From Hanleya hanleyi (Eukaryota > Mollusca > Polyplacophora > Lepidopleurida > Hanleyidae): a stretch of 64,000 nt of DNA. Location: contig JAVTVY010020464.1 of NCBI GenBank assembly GCA_036873755.1, positions 1 through 64,000 on the forward strand. Reading direction: 5' to 3'. The position numbers and the translations under genes are program-made. The notes under the pieces are model-generated. The model did no database searches. It was not told where the DNA came from and saw nothing but the letters and a program-made list of their open reading frames with translations. The first letter of the stretch is position 1, and the number at the start of each line of letters is the position of its first letter. Below, one piece after another: positions 45,367 to 58,255 of this stretch.

Positions 45367-45980
45367 GTGATATACGTGATATTAGCATTTGCTAGATCCT
45401 GTGTTAAATGTGACGATTTTAATCAACGTCACAAAACACTGTTGCAGAAACTTATAAAACAGGGCTACACCACCAAGCGCCTCCACTCAAAGTTTCTCAA
45501 ATTTGGCGATACATATCGCATGCTGATAGCAAAATACGAGCGTAGCGTGCAAGATCTATGGCGTTACGTTTCGTAACTTGTGTCTAATTCCGCTTAACCC
45601 GGGGCTAGGGGCCGTATGAACCCATGTACTTCAAGATCCTCATGGTACTCATATGAACAGTCACAATCAAAGCGTGACTGAGATACATCATTCATTAGAT
45701 GACGACTTTACAACGAATATTATGGATTAAGAATACTGATCAGCGATACGGATTTGATATTTTTGGAACATCATGATGTCTTGCCGGCATCATTGAAAAC
45801 TGTTGACCGCTTCTCTCTTGCAGGAAACAAGCCTATGTTTATGTATACTATGATTGTCTTTTTGAATTTGGTGCTAATACTGTTATACGGAATATGGAAT
45901 AGGTCTTTGGATTATGGACGCGGATATTCTCTAATGGACGACGGCTGGATTATGAATGACGGACTAGACGCTTGTAACTA
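45367..45980 (+). mobile_element. Retroposon 3' end with reverse-transcriptase-like C-terminal ORF tail (copy B)
   Basis: The ORF to TAA at 45574-45576 reads ARSCVKCDDFNQRHKTLL, KLIKQGYTTKRLHSKFLKFG, then YRMLIAKYERSVQDLWRYVS. The layout (RC.NYDDF..RH..L...KL.KQGY...L...F.KF...Y) is one I recall at the C-terminus of invertebrate reverse transcriptase polyproteins; the exact clade is not assigned. The 3' untranslated part has GCTTAACCCGGGGCTAGGGG, CATCATGATGTCTTGC and ends near GACGGACTAGACGCTTGTAA. The 157-aa ORF at 45754-46227 runs through this untranslated part and is not called. RT domain upstream is absent, so the copy is 5' truncated. Confidence 0.6.
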
Positions 45981-47239
45981 TATCCTACATTTCAGTACGA
46001 GACCGTGCCTGAGTATTCAAATTCCGGCATCAGCTAATCTCTCGTGGTGCAACACTCGATGTTTGCATACCAGGACACATACCAATCTTACTGCACAACT
46101 ACGTCACATCATGTGTTATAAGCAGGGAGATGGTGGCCAATGCATTCTAGCTAGTCTAATGTCAGGATGCAGACTTCCAGTTCATTTGTTCCTACTTCAG
46201 TTAATGAGGACTGAAAGCAGTGTGTAGTGACAACCTTCAAACAGGGTTATCTTTCCTTCTGCCGGTCGATCGATCATGCCGTCATTCAATTTACATGTAG
46301 CCCTTTACCAAAACATCATTTCACACCATTTGAATCTTACAAGCCAACCAGTCCTTATCAGCATACTAAATTCTGAGATATTTAATTTTGCAGATGTGAA
46401 TGTGCCGTGGGCAATAATTGATTCCGAAAAACAAACATTTTTTCAAACAAACAACCGTTAGCTTTTATATAGTGTTGTTCTTGTTGTTGTTGCTGTAGTG
46501 AAGAGATGATTAGTTATTTAATTACCGATAGTCACCGATTGTTTGTTTTCTTTTGTCTGCCGAATTTCCCAACTGCGTTGCAGTTGATTAATTCTGGTTA
46601 ATTCAAGTTGTTGCAATACCGAGCAGTTCTGATAATCTCGCACGTTTAATTTTCGTCAAAGGCCACAAGGCTTGGTGAAGACCGACTGTGCAGAGAATGC
46701 CAGGGCCTTTTTTCGCCCAACCTGTAACCATATCGGTCATCTATACGCGGTAAGACTGACCCTGGGATCGTGTGTATCCATGTTCAGCCTACTTTCGGCA
46801 AATGCAAGAGGGAATTTCCAGAAATCATTACCACGTGACTTCGTCAGCCAATCAGCTAAAGTCTACCGACGTAACCCGAATATAGTTCGCCATTTTCGAG
46901 TCATGTGATGAACTACTTGTTCAAAATTTCAGATCCACCACACCTCTTGGATGATACGAAAGTTATACATACCTATATATTTTGTAAGCCCAGGCAATAT
47001 CTGTTTCAGAAGTGGTATGAAAACCTGTAATTCATCAGATTTCTCGAGTCTGTTCTCCGCCGGATGAAGGCCGAACAGAATCCGGTAAAGTACCGGATAT
47101 CGCTCCGCAATAATGGAGACGCACGATTCGCAAGCCATCTTATGCATGTTATGGATGGCGAAGTGTACGCAAATGTTTTTCGCCCTGTATAATTGAATGA
47201 CGACATAGTCGATCGACTGACGGAAAGGGAGATAACCCT
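45981..47239. other. No gene recognised
   Basis: ORFs at 46276, 46672 and minus-strand 46929-47206 show no domain I recognise. The minus strand of 46930-47240 could hold decayed sequence of the integrase-bearing element that follows. Confidence 0.3.
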
Positions 47240-47395
47240 GTTAGGAGGTTGGTGCAGTGAGTGAAATCATTGTCCAACTCAAAATTGCCAAAGTCCATGC
47301 TGAGAAATTGTGGCCCATTATCGTTCGCCACTTCATGCGGCATTCTACATAGTCCATGAGCCAGGCAAGATGTTGGTATTATCTCGGCCGCCAAA
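47240..47395 (-). pseudogene. Ty3/gypsy integrase core remnant
   Basis: On the minus strand HG...MPHEVANDNGPQFLS, then DFGNF, resembles the HGIP..v.SDNGPQF stretch around the second catalytic Asp of gypsy integrases. It is followed by FTHCTN where FxHxTSSP is usual. Only about 45 residues are recognisable and both ends run into unrelated sequence. It is a second element, opposite in strand to the Gmr1-like one, and it keeps the core part that the other has lost. Confidence 0.55.
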
Positions 47396-50036
47396 ATTTC
47401 GATCTTTTATTTTCGTTACGTTTACATAAGAAGGGTTTTTGATGTATGACAGACCTTTCGAAGTGACAGCTGAAGCTAGATATAACAAGCGCTGAATGAG
47501 CGCACCGACCTCCGTCGAGGCAACTGGGTCAGTAGGGGAATAGTACATCACTGAATAACATAGGGCCGGATGCCAAGCTCAATTTTGCATTTGTTGACGT
47601 TAACTTCACCAATGGTAATTAACGTGAGATTGAGGGTTCCCCACTAGCATGTCCAGCTAGGGATGTTTATTATGCAAATAATATTTCTTTGATTTCACGT
47701 GCTTGAAATATTGGGGTATGGAAAAGAGTATATTGATGGAAAACCTGGAATACTGCTTAAGACATTAGGCCCCTTCCCACCCACACCTCCCCATGAGAGG
47801 ACACCCCCACCCAAATCAACACGTTAGCGGCAGAAATGAGACCCTGTGTGCCTAGTTTTACCAACTTGCTTGTGATTTTATGCTATAGGCCCTACACATC
47901 AACACTTCATATTTTGTATGTGTACAGTATAGCATCCTCATTGACAGAATCCTCTACAAAACACATCTGATTTTACCGACATTCCGTTCTGATCTGTCTC
48001 AGCATCATGTGCTGATTCAATGAGCTCGGAATAATTTTGTATACTGGTGTTACAGGTCACCTTCACCATAATGTATCAATTACCATGGACTTGTACATGT
48101 ATCACATTCATATTGAATGGTGATGGCTGATGAGAATATTGCCCATATGGAACAAATGGCTGGATTCCAGGGAATAAAAAGTTCATGTTAATCATAAACA
48201 ACATACAATTAATAATACTATCAAATAATTATGTATATTCCTTGTCGACATCAATATAATACAGACAATATTATGACTGAATCAGGGTAACAGATATCCA
48301 AGGGTATATATGTCTACACTAAACTGAAGGAGATCCATGATGCGTATTATATTATGTTGTAAAACTTCACTTGCTAATCTCGATTATGTTGCTTATTGTG
48401 AAAATAAATGAAGTTATGAAAATAAATTTAGTATGATTGCCCATTACCCTCAAATTAGAAATATCTTCAGCAACTAAAGTTAAGCCAATCATAACAATAT
48501 ATAACACCATGGTATTGTTTTGATATCACCCAGGTATTGATCTTTGATTAAGAATGTAATGAGATACATATACCTGTTCTTTGTGTTATTCTGTATGCAG
48601 TTCATTCTGTATGCATTTTATACATGTACATATACCAGAAGTGGAATTGAAATTTGAAAAAAATAATCAAAATATGTTCGGTTTTTACCTCTACTCAGCT
48701 AAATCATTTCAGACACATTCAAGTCCTCACCTGGTCAAGGGAGATAATTTTGTAAAAAAACAACAACAAAAAAACAAGCATAGATCCACACTGGGGCAGA
48801 CCAGAAAGTTTTATGACCTTTGATGATATTTGTGGAGCATGCTGCAGGACTTCAACTTTCATGAATCTGATATTATCCACACAATCCCATTCTACATGAT
48901 ATTTTTGCCATAGCACCGATAAACTAGATCCCTTCATTTATGTGGTCTAGATCCAGGAGCTATTGGGGGCTGCAGGTTCTGTAAAAGTTAGATCCAATTA
49001 TTCTGAGAGAAGGAATGAAGTCCGACATGGTTGTTTTAAGTTAAAACTGGGCATCCTTGAAAATGTCTGACCGATTGACACATGTATCACTCTGCCGGTC
49101 ATCATTACATGCGTAATGTTTCTTTCCTGAGGAATCAGCTGATATCCAATGTGGGGGGGGGGGGGGCTTGTGGCTAAACACTGACTCTGATTTTCACCAC
49201 CCCTGTCATTTCACACCTTTCTGACACAGCTGAACCAATCAATAGTCTCTTTTGGTTTTTCCATTTCATCCAGTACATCCATTGTGTAACAGTCCTGTTG
49301 CATCTGATATCAGAAGTGCTAACCCTGCAAGTTGGAATCAATTGTATACATATTTAATATCAAAACTCACTTCATTGAAAATGTTGATGGCCTTCATTAT
49401 ATTTCATTCTTTCGTCATACACAACAAGATGAAATCCATCATACCAGTTCGCACCTTTCATACGTGTACTTAATAGAACTGGAGCCTGACCATGTTACAA
49501 GAATTTGCAAAAGTATGAAATGAGAACTGAGTACTATGAGAACTTAATCCAATCTATGAGTGATCAATAATATGAATTCTGAAGAACGATGATGGATCTT
49601 GACCACTGGTTGGATTGGAGTTCATGTTAGTGGCATGAGCATGATAATAATCCAGTCTATCATAATCTAGAACAGGATTGTTTATATCAGTAACTTCTCT
49701 ATGGAGCAATATTTTGACAAACGAAAATGGCGAAAATTAGATAACAAGAGAGAATATGTATACTGTGTTTGGGGAATATTTCTGCCTCCCCAATGGAAGG
49801 CGAAATTTGAATGAATGGTCTGTGTTGTCAGTGTGTCTGATGTCCCCCTTGCAAAGACAAGAAAATTTTCTATGTAATTTATTATTTATTGATATATTTA
49901 TTGATTTTCTTTTTGTCTAATTGTCTTCTGTTCAAGTCATTTGGCATTGGTAAAACCTGAAATGTATATCATGTCCTCCTTATTTCATCTAGTGATACTG
50001 TCTGTTTGGTTCCAGATCACGGGTCTGAACAAAGCA
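47396..50036. other. No gene recognised
   Basis: AT-rich non-coding sequence with a poly-G run near 49152-49168. No supported ORF. Confidence 0.3.
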
Positions 50037-50119
50037 TGTGAAATGTGATCGTATGGCAAATAAATGCCCAGTGGTATGTGCAGGTCTTAAAACTAAAAAA
50101 AAAAAAAAAAAAAAAAAAA
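50037..50119 (+). repeat. Poly(A)-ended retrocopy trace
   Basis: AATAAA (in GGCAAATAAATGCC, near 50060) is followed about 30 bases later by an uninterrupted A run at about 50096-50119. This is the arrangement left by reverse transcription of a polyadenylated RNA. The source transcript upstream is not recognised. The 80-aa ORF spanning the A run is not called. Confidence 0.4.
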
Positions 50120-50704
50120 TGAGAAAGGTTCCATCCATGCTATCAGCCGAAAATGTGGAATGTAGACACTCCTTTGTTTCAGCTACAATTCAGAATAAGT
50201 TTTCAGAATATTATCAGGGTTTAACAAGCAAATTATTCTTCATCAACAAGTGTCACAGCACACAATGTGGATGTCACTAAACTGTTAGGATAAACGAAAA
50301 GAAAAGTATATGTATATTATTTATCAGCTTTATTAAATAAGTTTACAGACTCACGCAGGTAGATCAATTTGGTGCTTCTGCAAAATCAAACCATTATTCA
50401 ACTGCCAAATGCCAAGATAAATAGCCCCCCCCCGGAAATATAATTTATCAGCAAAATTTAGAATAACGGTTTTTAAACAACCAGGCTGGTGGATATCATC
50501 AACTGAAAGAAAACGAGTATCAGTAAAATCAGGGCATCGTCGATTGTGCTGTTGTCTTCCAGCGAGTCAGTCAGTTTGATATGCAACAACAACAACTTAG
50601 ACTATTTGATTGGCTTCGACATAAGTCATCAGCCGACAAATACTTTACGATATATAGAAATGACGGGTGGTGTACTATGAATCATTGAGTTGTAATGACA
50701 TCAA
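50120..50704. other. No gene recognised
   Basis: AT-rich spacer. A C-run lies at about 50426, and ACAACAACAAC at 50585. Confidence 0.3.
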
Positions 50705-51060
50705 ATGGCGACAATAAACTTACCAGAAAAACGGCAAACAATCGCATTGTCCGTCTCTACAAGCTGGAGGGCCGCCATGTTAAATCTCTCGGTGGATGGG
50801 AGGACAGGACCGGATAGCTCTGGTTTCGAGATTGAGATGGAACCCGACTACAGAAGCAAGGCCCACTGCAATGTATTGCAATGGGGAACCCCATTATTTC
50901 AATTGTGTCCAAAGAAAAGTGCCTCAAGATTTCGTCGGGAACCATGACGATCCCTATTGGAAATACTATGAGTCGTGGGTTCCCCATATGACAATTATTT
51001 GGCGGGAGATTTCACGTTGCGCTCCTAGACCTCCGTCTGATCGACGGAGGTAAAAATACA
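50705..51060 (+). CDS. Hypothetical ORF pair, possible first exon (weak)
   Basis: An 80-aa ORF from ATG 50705 (MATINLPEKRQTIAL) overlaps an 85-aa ORF in another frame to 51053. GC content and codon-like composition are higher than in the flanks. A CCTCCGTCTGATCGACGGAGG palindrome lies at about 51031-51051, and CAGGTAAT at 51058 could be a donor. No domain is recognised in either frame. It may be a 5' exon, a decayed gene or chance. Confidence 0.2.
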
Positions 51061-51329
51061 GGTAATTTTGAGCCATTTTTGACGCTAAAAACAGCAGGCC
51101 TACGGGATACTTTCTCAAGCTGTCTATCGTCGTTATGATCACTCATAGTTTAGAAAATTCGTCTATATTCACGAAACCCAGTAAAAGATATATTTTCGAA
51201 TGCAAATAACACTTCATGAATTTTCCTGTATTATGACAAAATGTGGAGATACAAGTAATCCCACCTTCACCCCTCCCCTTCTACCTTTCTCTACTTTGAG
51301 CCGTCGATTACATTTGGCAAATTTCGAAA
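51061..51329. other. Spacer, no gene recognised
   Basis: Non-coding; nothing specific. Confidence 0.3.
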
Positions 51330-51690
51330 TTTGTCTCTAATTCCGCTTTACCCCGGACTAGGGGCCGATTGAGCGCCAGGCGTTTTGCATCTCAATGGCG
51401 TTCGAATGAACAGTCACAATCAAAACATGACTGAGATACATTATACCCTAGACAACGAGTTGGAAATTCATCTGGATAACGGAAACTGGTCAGCGCTAAA
51501 GATTTTATGCTAAGAACACCATGATGTCCTGCGGTGTTCATTGAAAATTATTTCGCATATTTTGTGTGTGTGGGTTTTTTATTTTATGCATATTAGGAAT
51601 TGATTTTAGCTCCCGTACAAAAAGCTAGATATTTCGATTATTGACGCGGAAATTCTTTCGTGGATAACGACTGATATTGAAGGCGGGATC
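51330..51690 (+). repeat. Retroposon 3' region, diverged copy D
   Basis: Starts TTTGTCTCTAATTCCGCTTT, ACCCCGGACTAGGGGCCG, AACAGTCACAATCAAAACAT and GACTGAGATACAT, then CACCATGATGTCCTGC and ATTGACGCGGAAATTCTTTC. The order is the same as at 45.58-45.96 kb. The coding tail is missing. Confidence 0.6.
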
Positions 51691-54600
51691 TGACCTATTA
51701 GGAAAAAGAGATCCACTACCTATCCCGAAGGCAGGACAAATTATAGATCCTTCATTCCGTAAGATGGGTCGTTCTGGTTGGTAGAGAAAACCAGCGTCTG
51801 TATAGATACAATAGGGAAATAGGGTACCGTATTGCCCAAATCCTGGGTGGAACTTAGGAGTGTGTGATACAATGATAGAATTTGATATCAGGTGTGTAGG
51901 ATGAGCAACGTATAGGAAATCTGGGTCCAGTGTGAGCTTGCCTCCATGGAGGTTGGCAATATCTACAGTGTTTGTGTCACTCCTAACTCACTATCTTTGA
52001 TTCAGCGCGTACATAATTTGTGATTTTGATGAAAGATGTGTCCCAGAAGAGGCAACAGTCAGGATACAGATGGTTTGCAAAAAGGCTACGGTTGAGGAAA
52101 GGAGCGGTTGTGAGTTCGGAATGTTATATGGCAGGTGGGAGCAGTAAAGGTACGTTTTACGCTACAAATGATATTGGTCGTTCAACACCTTGCACCAACT
52201 TCGCTATAGCCAAACCAACTAGTGTATAACCATGTACATGGACTTAAAGAAACTTCAGCCAAAAGTCAAGAAGACGATCCTTCCTTATCCTACTTAGTCT
52301 ATCACTGCATCAAACATGTAGGAAATAAACTGGTGTAAATAAGTTGCTTGGAGGAATAGGCAAGAGCATTGAAATGAGTATTATGTGGTCCGAAAATCAG
52401 TTTTCAGTTCGTTCTGTGCGGTCTAAAACTACGAACACGCGTTGATAGACATGGTCACTTAATTTGATATTGAAATTTCTGATGACCAACCTTTCTTGGA
52501 TAACTTTTTCCATCTATGCCTTGATCAGATGATCATGAAAATAGTCTGTTCAGATTTATTTCATCCTCACGGTATAGACAGAAAACTTCACCATATCGGC
52601 TGTTTTGTATACCTCACCCCTAAAGATGTATATATATTCCCCGTACACTGTGTAATTTAGGATGTCCCACTACAGAAAATTGTACATTTAACATGTATGT
52701 TAAATGTATGGTGCAGGTATGTGAGAGTCCGAAATTTGCATTCATTTATAATACATTTCCGATATGGTGTAATTAGATATTTATAATAATTTAACTATAC
52801 AGTGCAGCTTGGAGAGTCCCTAATTTCACCTATATGACATAACCATGTGGAATGTTTCGGGTGTACATTGATTTGATTGGTTGCAAATAGGGGATGAACC
52901 GCCGTATTGAATATATAGTTTTACCTGGTGAACGGTCGCATTCACAGACATTTGACTAGTAGGTTGAGAAAAATTAAATAATTGCATTCACTTAACATTT
53001 GGATACCATACTGAGCATATTGAGTATGTTCTAGTTTAGTTATATTTAACCCGTGTGATGAAGGATTTTATATAATCGGATTTAAAATAAATTCCAGTCC
53101 GTTCGTATATAAGCAAATAAAAATATTTGCCATAGCTTTGCCATACAATGGCCAGGTCATTGGCATATGGACATGATGTATGTAACCACCTTGTGATATA
53201 TGCTTGTACATACGAGTCTTCCTTATACGTGTAATGTACGGTGAAATCAATGGTTTTTATCTACATTTCACTTGGATTATTAAATCTGTATATTTCTGAA
53301 ACAATTCCTATATGGATGACGAGTTGGTAAAATTGAACATAACACGCATGAAATTGCTAGGTTTCATGTAATGACATTTTCGTATTTCATTATATTTGCA
53401 ACGTGCACTACATAGATGTTATATATGACTATTTGCATATGTTACACACGGTTATGATAAATGGATATTTGATAATATTTCCTAGACTATAGAAACGTGT
53501 GCAAATTGCAGGATTTGAAACCAATGAAAGGTGCTCGCACATGCGGATGATCACACGTTAATAGCATATGCAAATCTTTTTGCATATAATTTTCTAGGAT
53601 GGCCATTCGAATCTTGTCGGTTTCATGAACATATATCAATATAAATACTGTGAAACACATGCATCTCTAAATGTTTGTTCATCATATGCGTGACATTTTA
53701 TTGTATATAGGCCAGAGGTGGAGCAGTTACTATTTATTTTGTTTTTGTTTCAGCATTCTTTGTCGGGGCGCAAAATTGGATAACCGATATATAGCCATGC
53801 GTCTGGTTCCTTCATGTCATGATGACCCAGCTTCATAGGCGGGCACTACCGGTGTGTTAGCCTTCCTGCAAACTTTCATCCGCCGTTGAAAGTCCAGATC
53901 TACGGAAAATAGATCTGCAATAGCCGCTCCCGATCTTGGCGATAGAGAGCGTACTCTCAGATCTGGTGTTAATCATAATTGTAAAATCCGTCAACTACGC
54001 AGAAGAAATCTATCCATCTCCGTCCTCCCCATACATCCAGTCGGTTAGAGACGTGTCAAATCAAAGCGGAAAACGCTGCGTGGCTGGTGATTCTTCTCGG
54101 CGCTTATATTAGAAGAATGATAATTCCTCCATACTATGGTCCCCTCACGTTCTGTCGCTCAAATCCACTCAGGAAACGAAGTGCTGTAACCCAAATGTCT
54201 TCTTCTTGGTAGGTAGCCCGTAATGTAACGGTTGCGCTGCAGCGACCCGGCTATAAATGACAGACGCGCGGACCTCAGAGAAGACCAGCATAAATGTTCG
54301 ACAGCTCTCATGGCGACTGGTCCTATTTGTGCTTCTTCCGACGTACATTTTCCGTTTTAAAAGTGGACTGTTTCAGTTCATCGTGCCCGATGTCTACATG
54401 ATGATGCGTCCATATTTCGTCAAAGATATGCATATAAAAAAATTCACCAAAAGACTCCCGATCGTCTCGTATCATGTAAATAGGCGTCAAACTCGACGAT
54501 TTCATTTCTATTTTCGACATATTTTTACATACTAAGTGACATGGTGAGAGCGAATGTGGATTTTTGTTCATGTTCAAATTTGAGTGGACAGATGGATAAA

Positions 54601-57416
54601 CCCCTGTAGTGATATTCAGCACTATTGATATGAAAATTGACAGCTTTAAAGTCGAAAAATCTATCGAAAATGAAACACAATATGCCTTGCTTTCGGCGCG
54701 TCGAGGGCGGCATGCAATCTTGAATCCAACCTTCGAACAGCCTTGTCTCCCATAATGCCAGGGCCGTAGCTTAATTTGTATGGAAATTGTCTTGAATCAT
54801 CAGCGCACTTATCTTCAAACCGATCACCATCCCACCATTAATACACAGCGTATAAGTACCGATCTGCCTTCCCCGATATCTCAAGTTCACTTCGGGCACA
54901 TGATGACTATTGCAAAGACATACTTAAAACTATCACCCCAAAGACATCGAGAGAGATTAGAAAAGACATGTAACTGTTGGTCGACTGCCATTTTATCCTG
55001 GTATACCAGGTCCGAGAGGAGAATCGCCGCGCACACACTTCCCTTGGCTAACATTTTCCCTTCGAACGTTTCCCGTCATGGACTGTTTACTTTCCCTGTA
55101 TTTGATTTTACTAGTATGAGCATAGTTTTCTTGTTTTTTTGTTCTTTTTTACTTATTAAAATGTGTATTTTCAACAAAACTTTTTTTTTATTTCATTACA
55201 AAAAAGTTCACATTTTACACATAAATGTGGAAGAAAGTCTGTATGCCGAAGTTAATGTCTGTTTTGCCGCCTGATTATTTATCTTTGTATGTAATTTCTG
55301 AGAGGGCACGTAAGTTGATTAGAACTTGTCTCCAATCCTATTGCTATTATTGAGGTAATCAAATATGTTTAAACTAAGAAAGTCTAATGCTAAATTTCGA
55401 AATATACTATCAGAATGCAGTGGCCATTTTCCCGAGTCGCCCTATGATGAGGTATTGTACAGTGTCAATGTTTTACTTATTTTGAAAAGATTTTTTCTAA
55501 ATTAATTAAATGAAGTTTGTTTTGTTGCCGGCTGGTACTTTTCCCCGAATAATATGGAAATTAACTGTTTAGGTTTTACTGTATTCTGTTAAACATGATC
55601 ATCACAATCTGGATGTATCTGTATTAAATCGTGCTTAAACTAGCATTTAATTGCCCCGGTATTTCTGCTGCTGTCAATGATACATCTTCCCATCTGGGTT
55701 GAACCAAAGTAAAGGACTAGGTTATTATGTAATCTTCATTCAGTCTTCGAATGTGTATACTTGATGTTTGTTTATGGGGGATTAGTCATGTTTATGGAGG
55801 ATTAGTTCAGTTGGCAATTATTAGATTTTGTCATTCTTATCTCAGCTGAGAATATGCTGGAACAAAATAATCTCAAAATAAATATCTCCCGACCAGGGCC
55901 AAAGGAGGTACATGTTCTCAAATGTTGGTGTTATAGAAATACGCCGGGGTTGAATTCAGGTGTTCTATCTGTGATAATTTTGTCTCCCCTTGATTCCCCC
56001 GGTCCACCCCCTGGTAAAAATGAACAGTCCCTTAGCATATTTTTACAAGGTTCACGATTTTTTTTTGAATCCCCAGAACATTCCAGTAAACTACTGACTG
56101 TATGTTAATTGATAGACGCGGGGACCTCAGTGAAGATCATCATCATCATTCTATTTAAATCCACTCATGACTAAAGAGTAAGATTCCTATTCAACAAGTC
56201 ACTGATGCTTTCGAATATTTGCAATATAATTACCGTGTATCATTTCGACAATTAGCATGATATTGGATATTCATGTATATACCGTTTCGTTGCGTGTCTA
56301 TACTCCTGTGTCGCCCCTGCTCGGGTGTGCCTGTCGTTGGCAGGGGGCTGGACTGTCTTCCACGATATGGCTCGCCCTGGTGGGTCCATGGCCCAGGTTG
56401 GGGTGTGATTGTCGGTAGAAGATGGGAATGAAGCCATCTCCGGGAAGTCAGGTTTTTCGAAATATGATGAAATAGTTTTTGTCATTTTCTTTGTGTATGT
56501 CAGCTTTATTTTATTATTATACTTAAGCAACATTGATTGATTTACACACAAACAATTATTAATAAACAATGAATGCATGAATCATAATCGCAACTTAACT
56601 GTGCATCATTTCGACAATATTCACTTGGCGCAAATTGTACATGTGAATCTCACTCTACGAACTTTGATCTGCTTTTAAATGTGCTACAAGTTATCTTAAT
56701 GATAGTGGATGAAAAGTAACTGTACCCTGAGTGCATGTTATTTTAAATTCTATTTACCCTTTTTTTTGCTTAAATTATAAATCATGTACGATGAACAGGC
56801 TACAGAAGTAATTAAAGATCATAATATCATGGATTCCACTAAATCTGTAACCAAAATGTAATTCCGTCATATAATTCAAAATCTCGGTTATGTCATTCCC
56901 GAGCAATTTCGCCCATGTTGTTGACCAATCATTCTCGCTCTTTACATTCAATCGATTATACGCGCATTACATGACAACAGAATCCATGTGTTTGGGTCTG
57001 TCCACAGATTTTTTTTTTTTTAAAGTTGAAATTTATAAAATAGGAAAAATCACACTTCCTTAAAACATGGACGAAAATGTAATTCCGTCACGCAGTTTTG
57101 CTTAACCACATTCGTCAACTTGAAACTTTACTTGACAGAAATGAGAAATAATGTAGTGCAGACTCTCAGGATTCGAATAAAACATCATCTGAAATGAGAA
57201 ATATTCGAGCTTTTACTCTCTAAAAACAACCACATTCTGTATACCACAGGTACAAGCGCTGTAACAAAATTGAACATCTACAACCACTGTGTAACTCTGA
57301 TACACAATTTGTGTAGAAAAAGTACTTCTGATACACAATTTTTGCAGATGTGCAATTCTGTACACAACTGTTTTTTTCAGAGTATGGAATATGTATGTGT
57401 AACCAACACGTCTTCA
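51691..57416. other. Long interval without a supported gene
   Basis: ORFs reach 164 aa (54780-55274), but none has a recognisable domain, and the longest ends in a Phe-rich AT-derived stretch. GCGGACCTCAG(A/T)GAAGA occurs at 54270 and, similar, at 56117, a small dispersed repeat. Exons of a host gene with long introns cannot be excluded by eye. Confidence 0.35.
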
Positions 57417-57419
57417 TAA

Positions 57420-58252
57420 AGCCCGGCGCACACTGGAGCTATCTGCTTAGCCAAATTTCATTCGTGCACGATGGCGTAAGCAGATAGCTTCCGTGTGCGG
57501 GCAACTTTATGAAAGTTTTTGGTCATTCGTGTCCTAAAGGCAAATATCCAACGTGTTTAATAATTTTGGACACGCGTAGAAGAAATCTTACAGTGCGCGC
57601 TGAACGAAAGCTATGAGCTTACGCTTTTTTGTTAGAGCGCATGCGCGAACGGGTATTTGCGTTTTTCATCGGTGAGAATATGCGCGCCGAAGGACAGCGG
57701 AAAAAAGAAAGAGTTATAGGGAATAAATATTGAGTTCTTCAAGAGATAAGTTGAGTTCCCAAATAATATGTTGAATTCCCGTGACAAATTATCGAGCAAA
57801 ATCGTTGTTGTTGCTGCAACCCACGAGTACTACCTATTGCGGGGGCAAGTGAAAGTCGGAACAGACAAGCGCAACGTTCATGAAGTCAGCTGCCCCTGTT
57901 GGCAAGCACGATTTTCTTCGGATTAAAATACTCACTGAAAAGGTTTTATTAAGCTTTTATTCTCCGAAACAAAACAGGGCGACAAGGAGATAATAATCAT
58001 TTTCATGTCACCACGCCGCCGGTTCACGCACGCGCTCTAACAAAAAGGCGTAATCACATAGCTTTCGTTCAGCGCACACTGTAAGGTTTCTTCCACGCGT
58101 GTCCAAAATTATCAAACACGTTGGATATTTACCTTTGGGACACGAATGACCAAAAACTTTCATAAAGTTGCCCGCACACGGAAGCTATCTGCTTACGCCA
58201 TCGTGCACGAATGAAATTTGGCTAAGCAGATAGCTCCAGTGTGCGCCGGGCT
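57420..58252. mobile_element. 833-bp foldback MITE with about 230-bp TIRs and TAA target duplication
   Basis: The left arm starts AGCCCGGCGCACACTGGAGC and the right arm ends GCTCCAGTGTGCGCCGGGCT. The arms match for about 230 bp, including GTGCACGATGGCGTAAGCAG and TTGGACACGCGT, with few differences. TAA stands at 57417-57419 and 58253-58255. Each arm also contains an internal inverted repeat (AGCTATCTGCTTA and TAAGCAGATAGCT). The 370-bp centre has no transposase. A three-base TAA duplication fits PIF/Harbinger-type elements. Confidence 0.85.
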
Positions 58253-58255
58253 TAA

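Noticed and set aside
45754..46227. 157-aa ORF starting MIFLEHHDVLPA
   Set aside because: It lies in the 3' untranslated part of a dispersed retroposon. The same peptide appears only where that repeat recurs (62290-62481, minus).
54780..55274. 164-aa ORF
   Set aside because: No recognisable domain. It ends in a Phe/Leu-rich run from AT-rich sequence and has no promoter or splice context; ORFs of this size occur by chance in such sequence.
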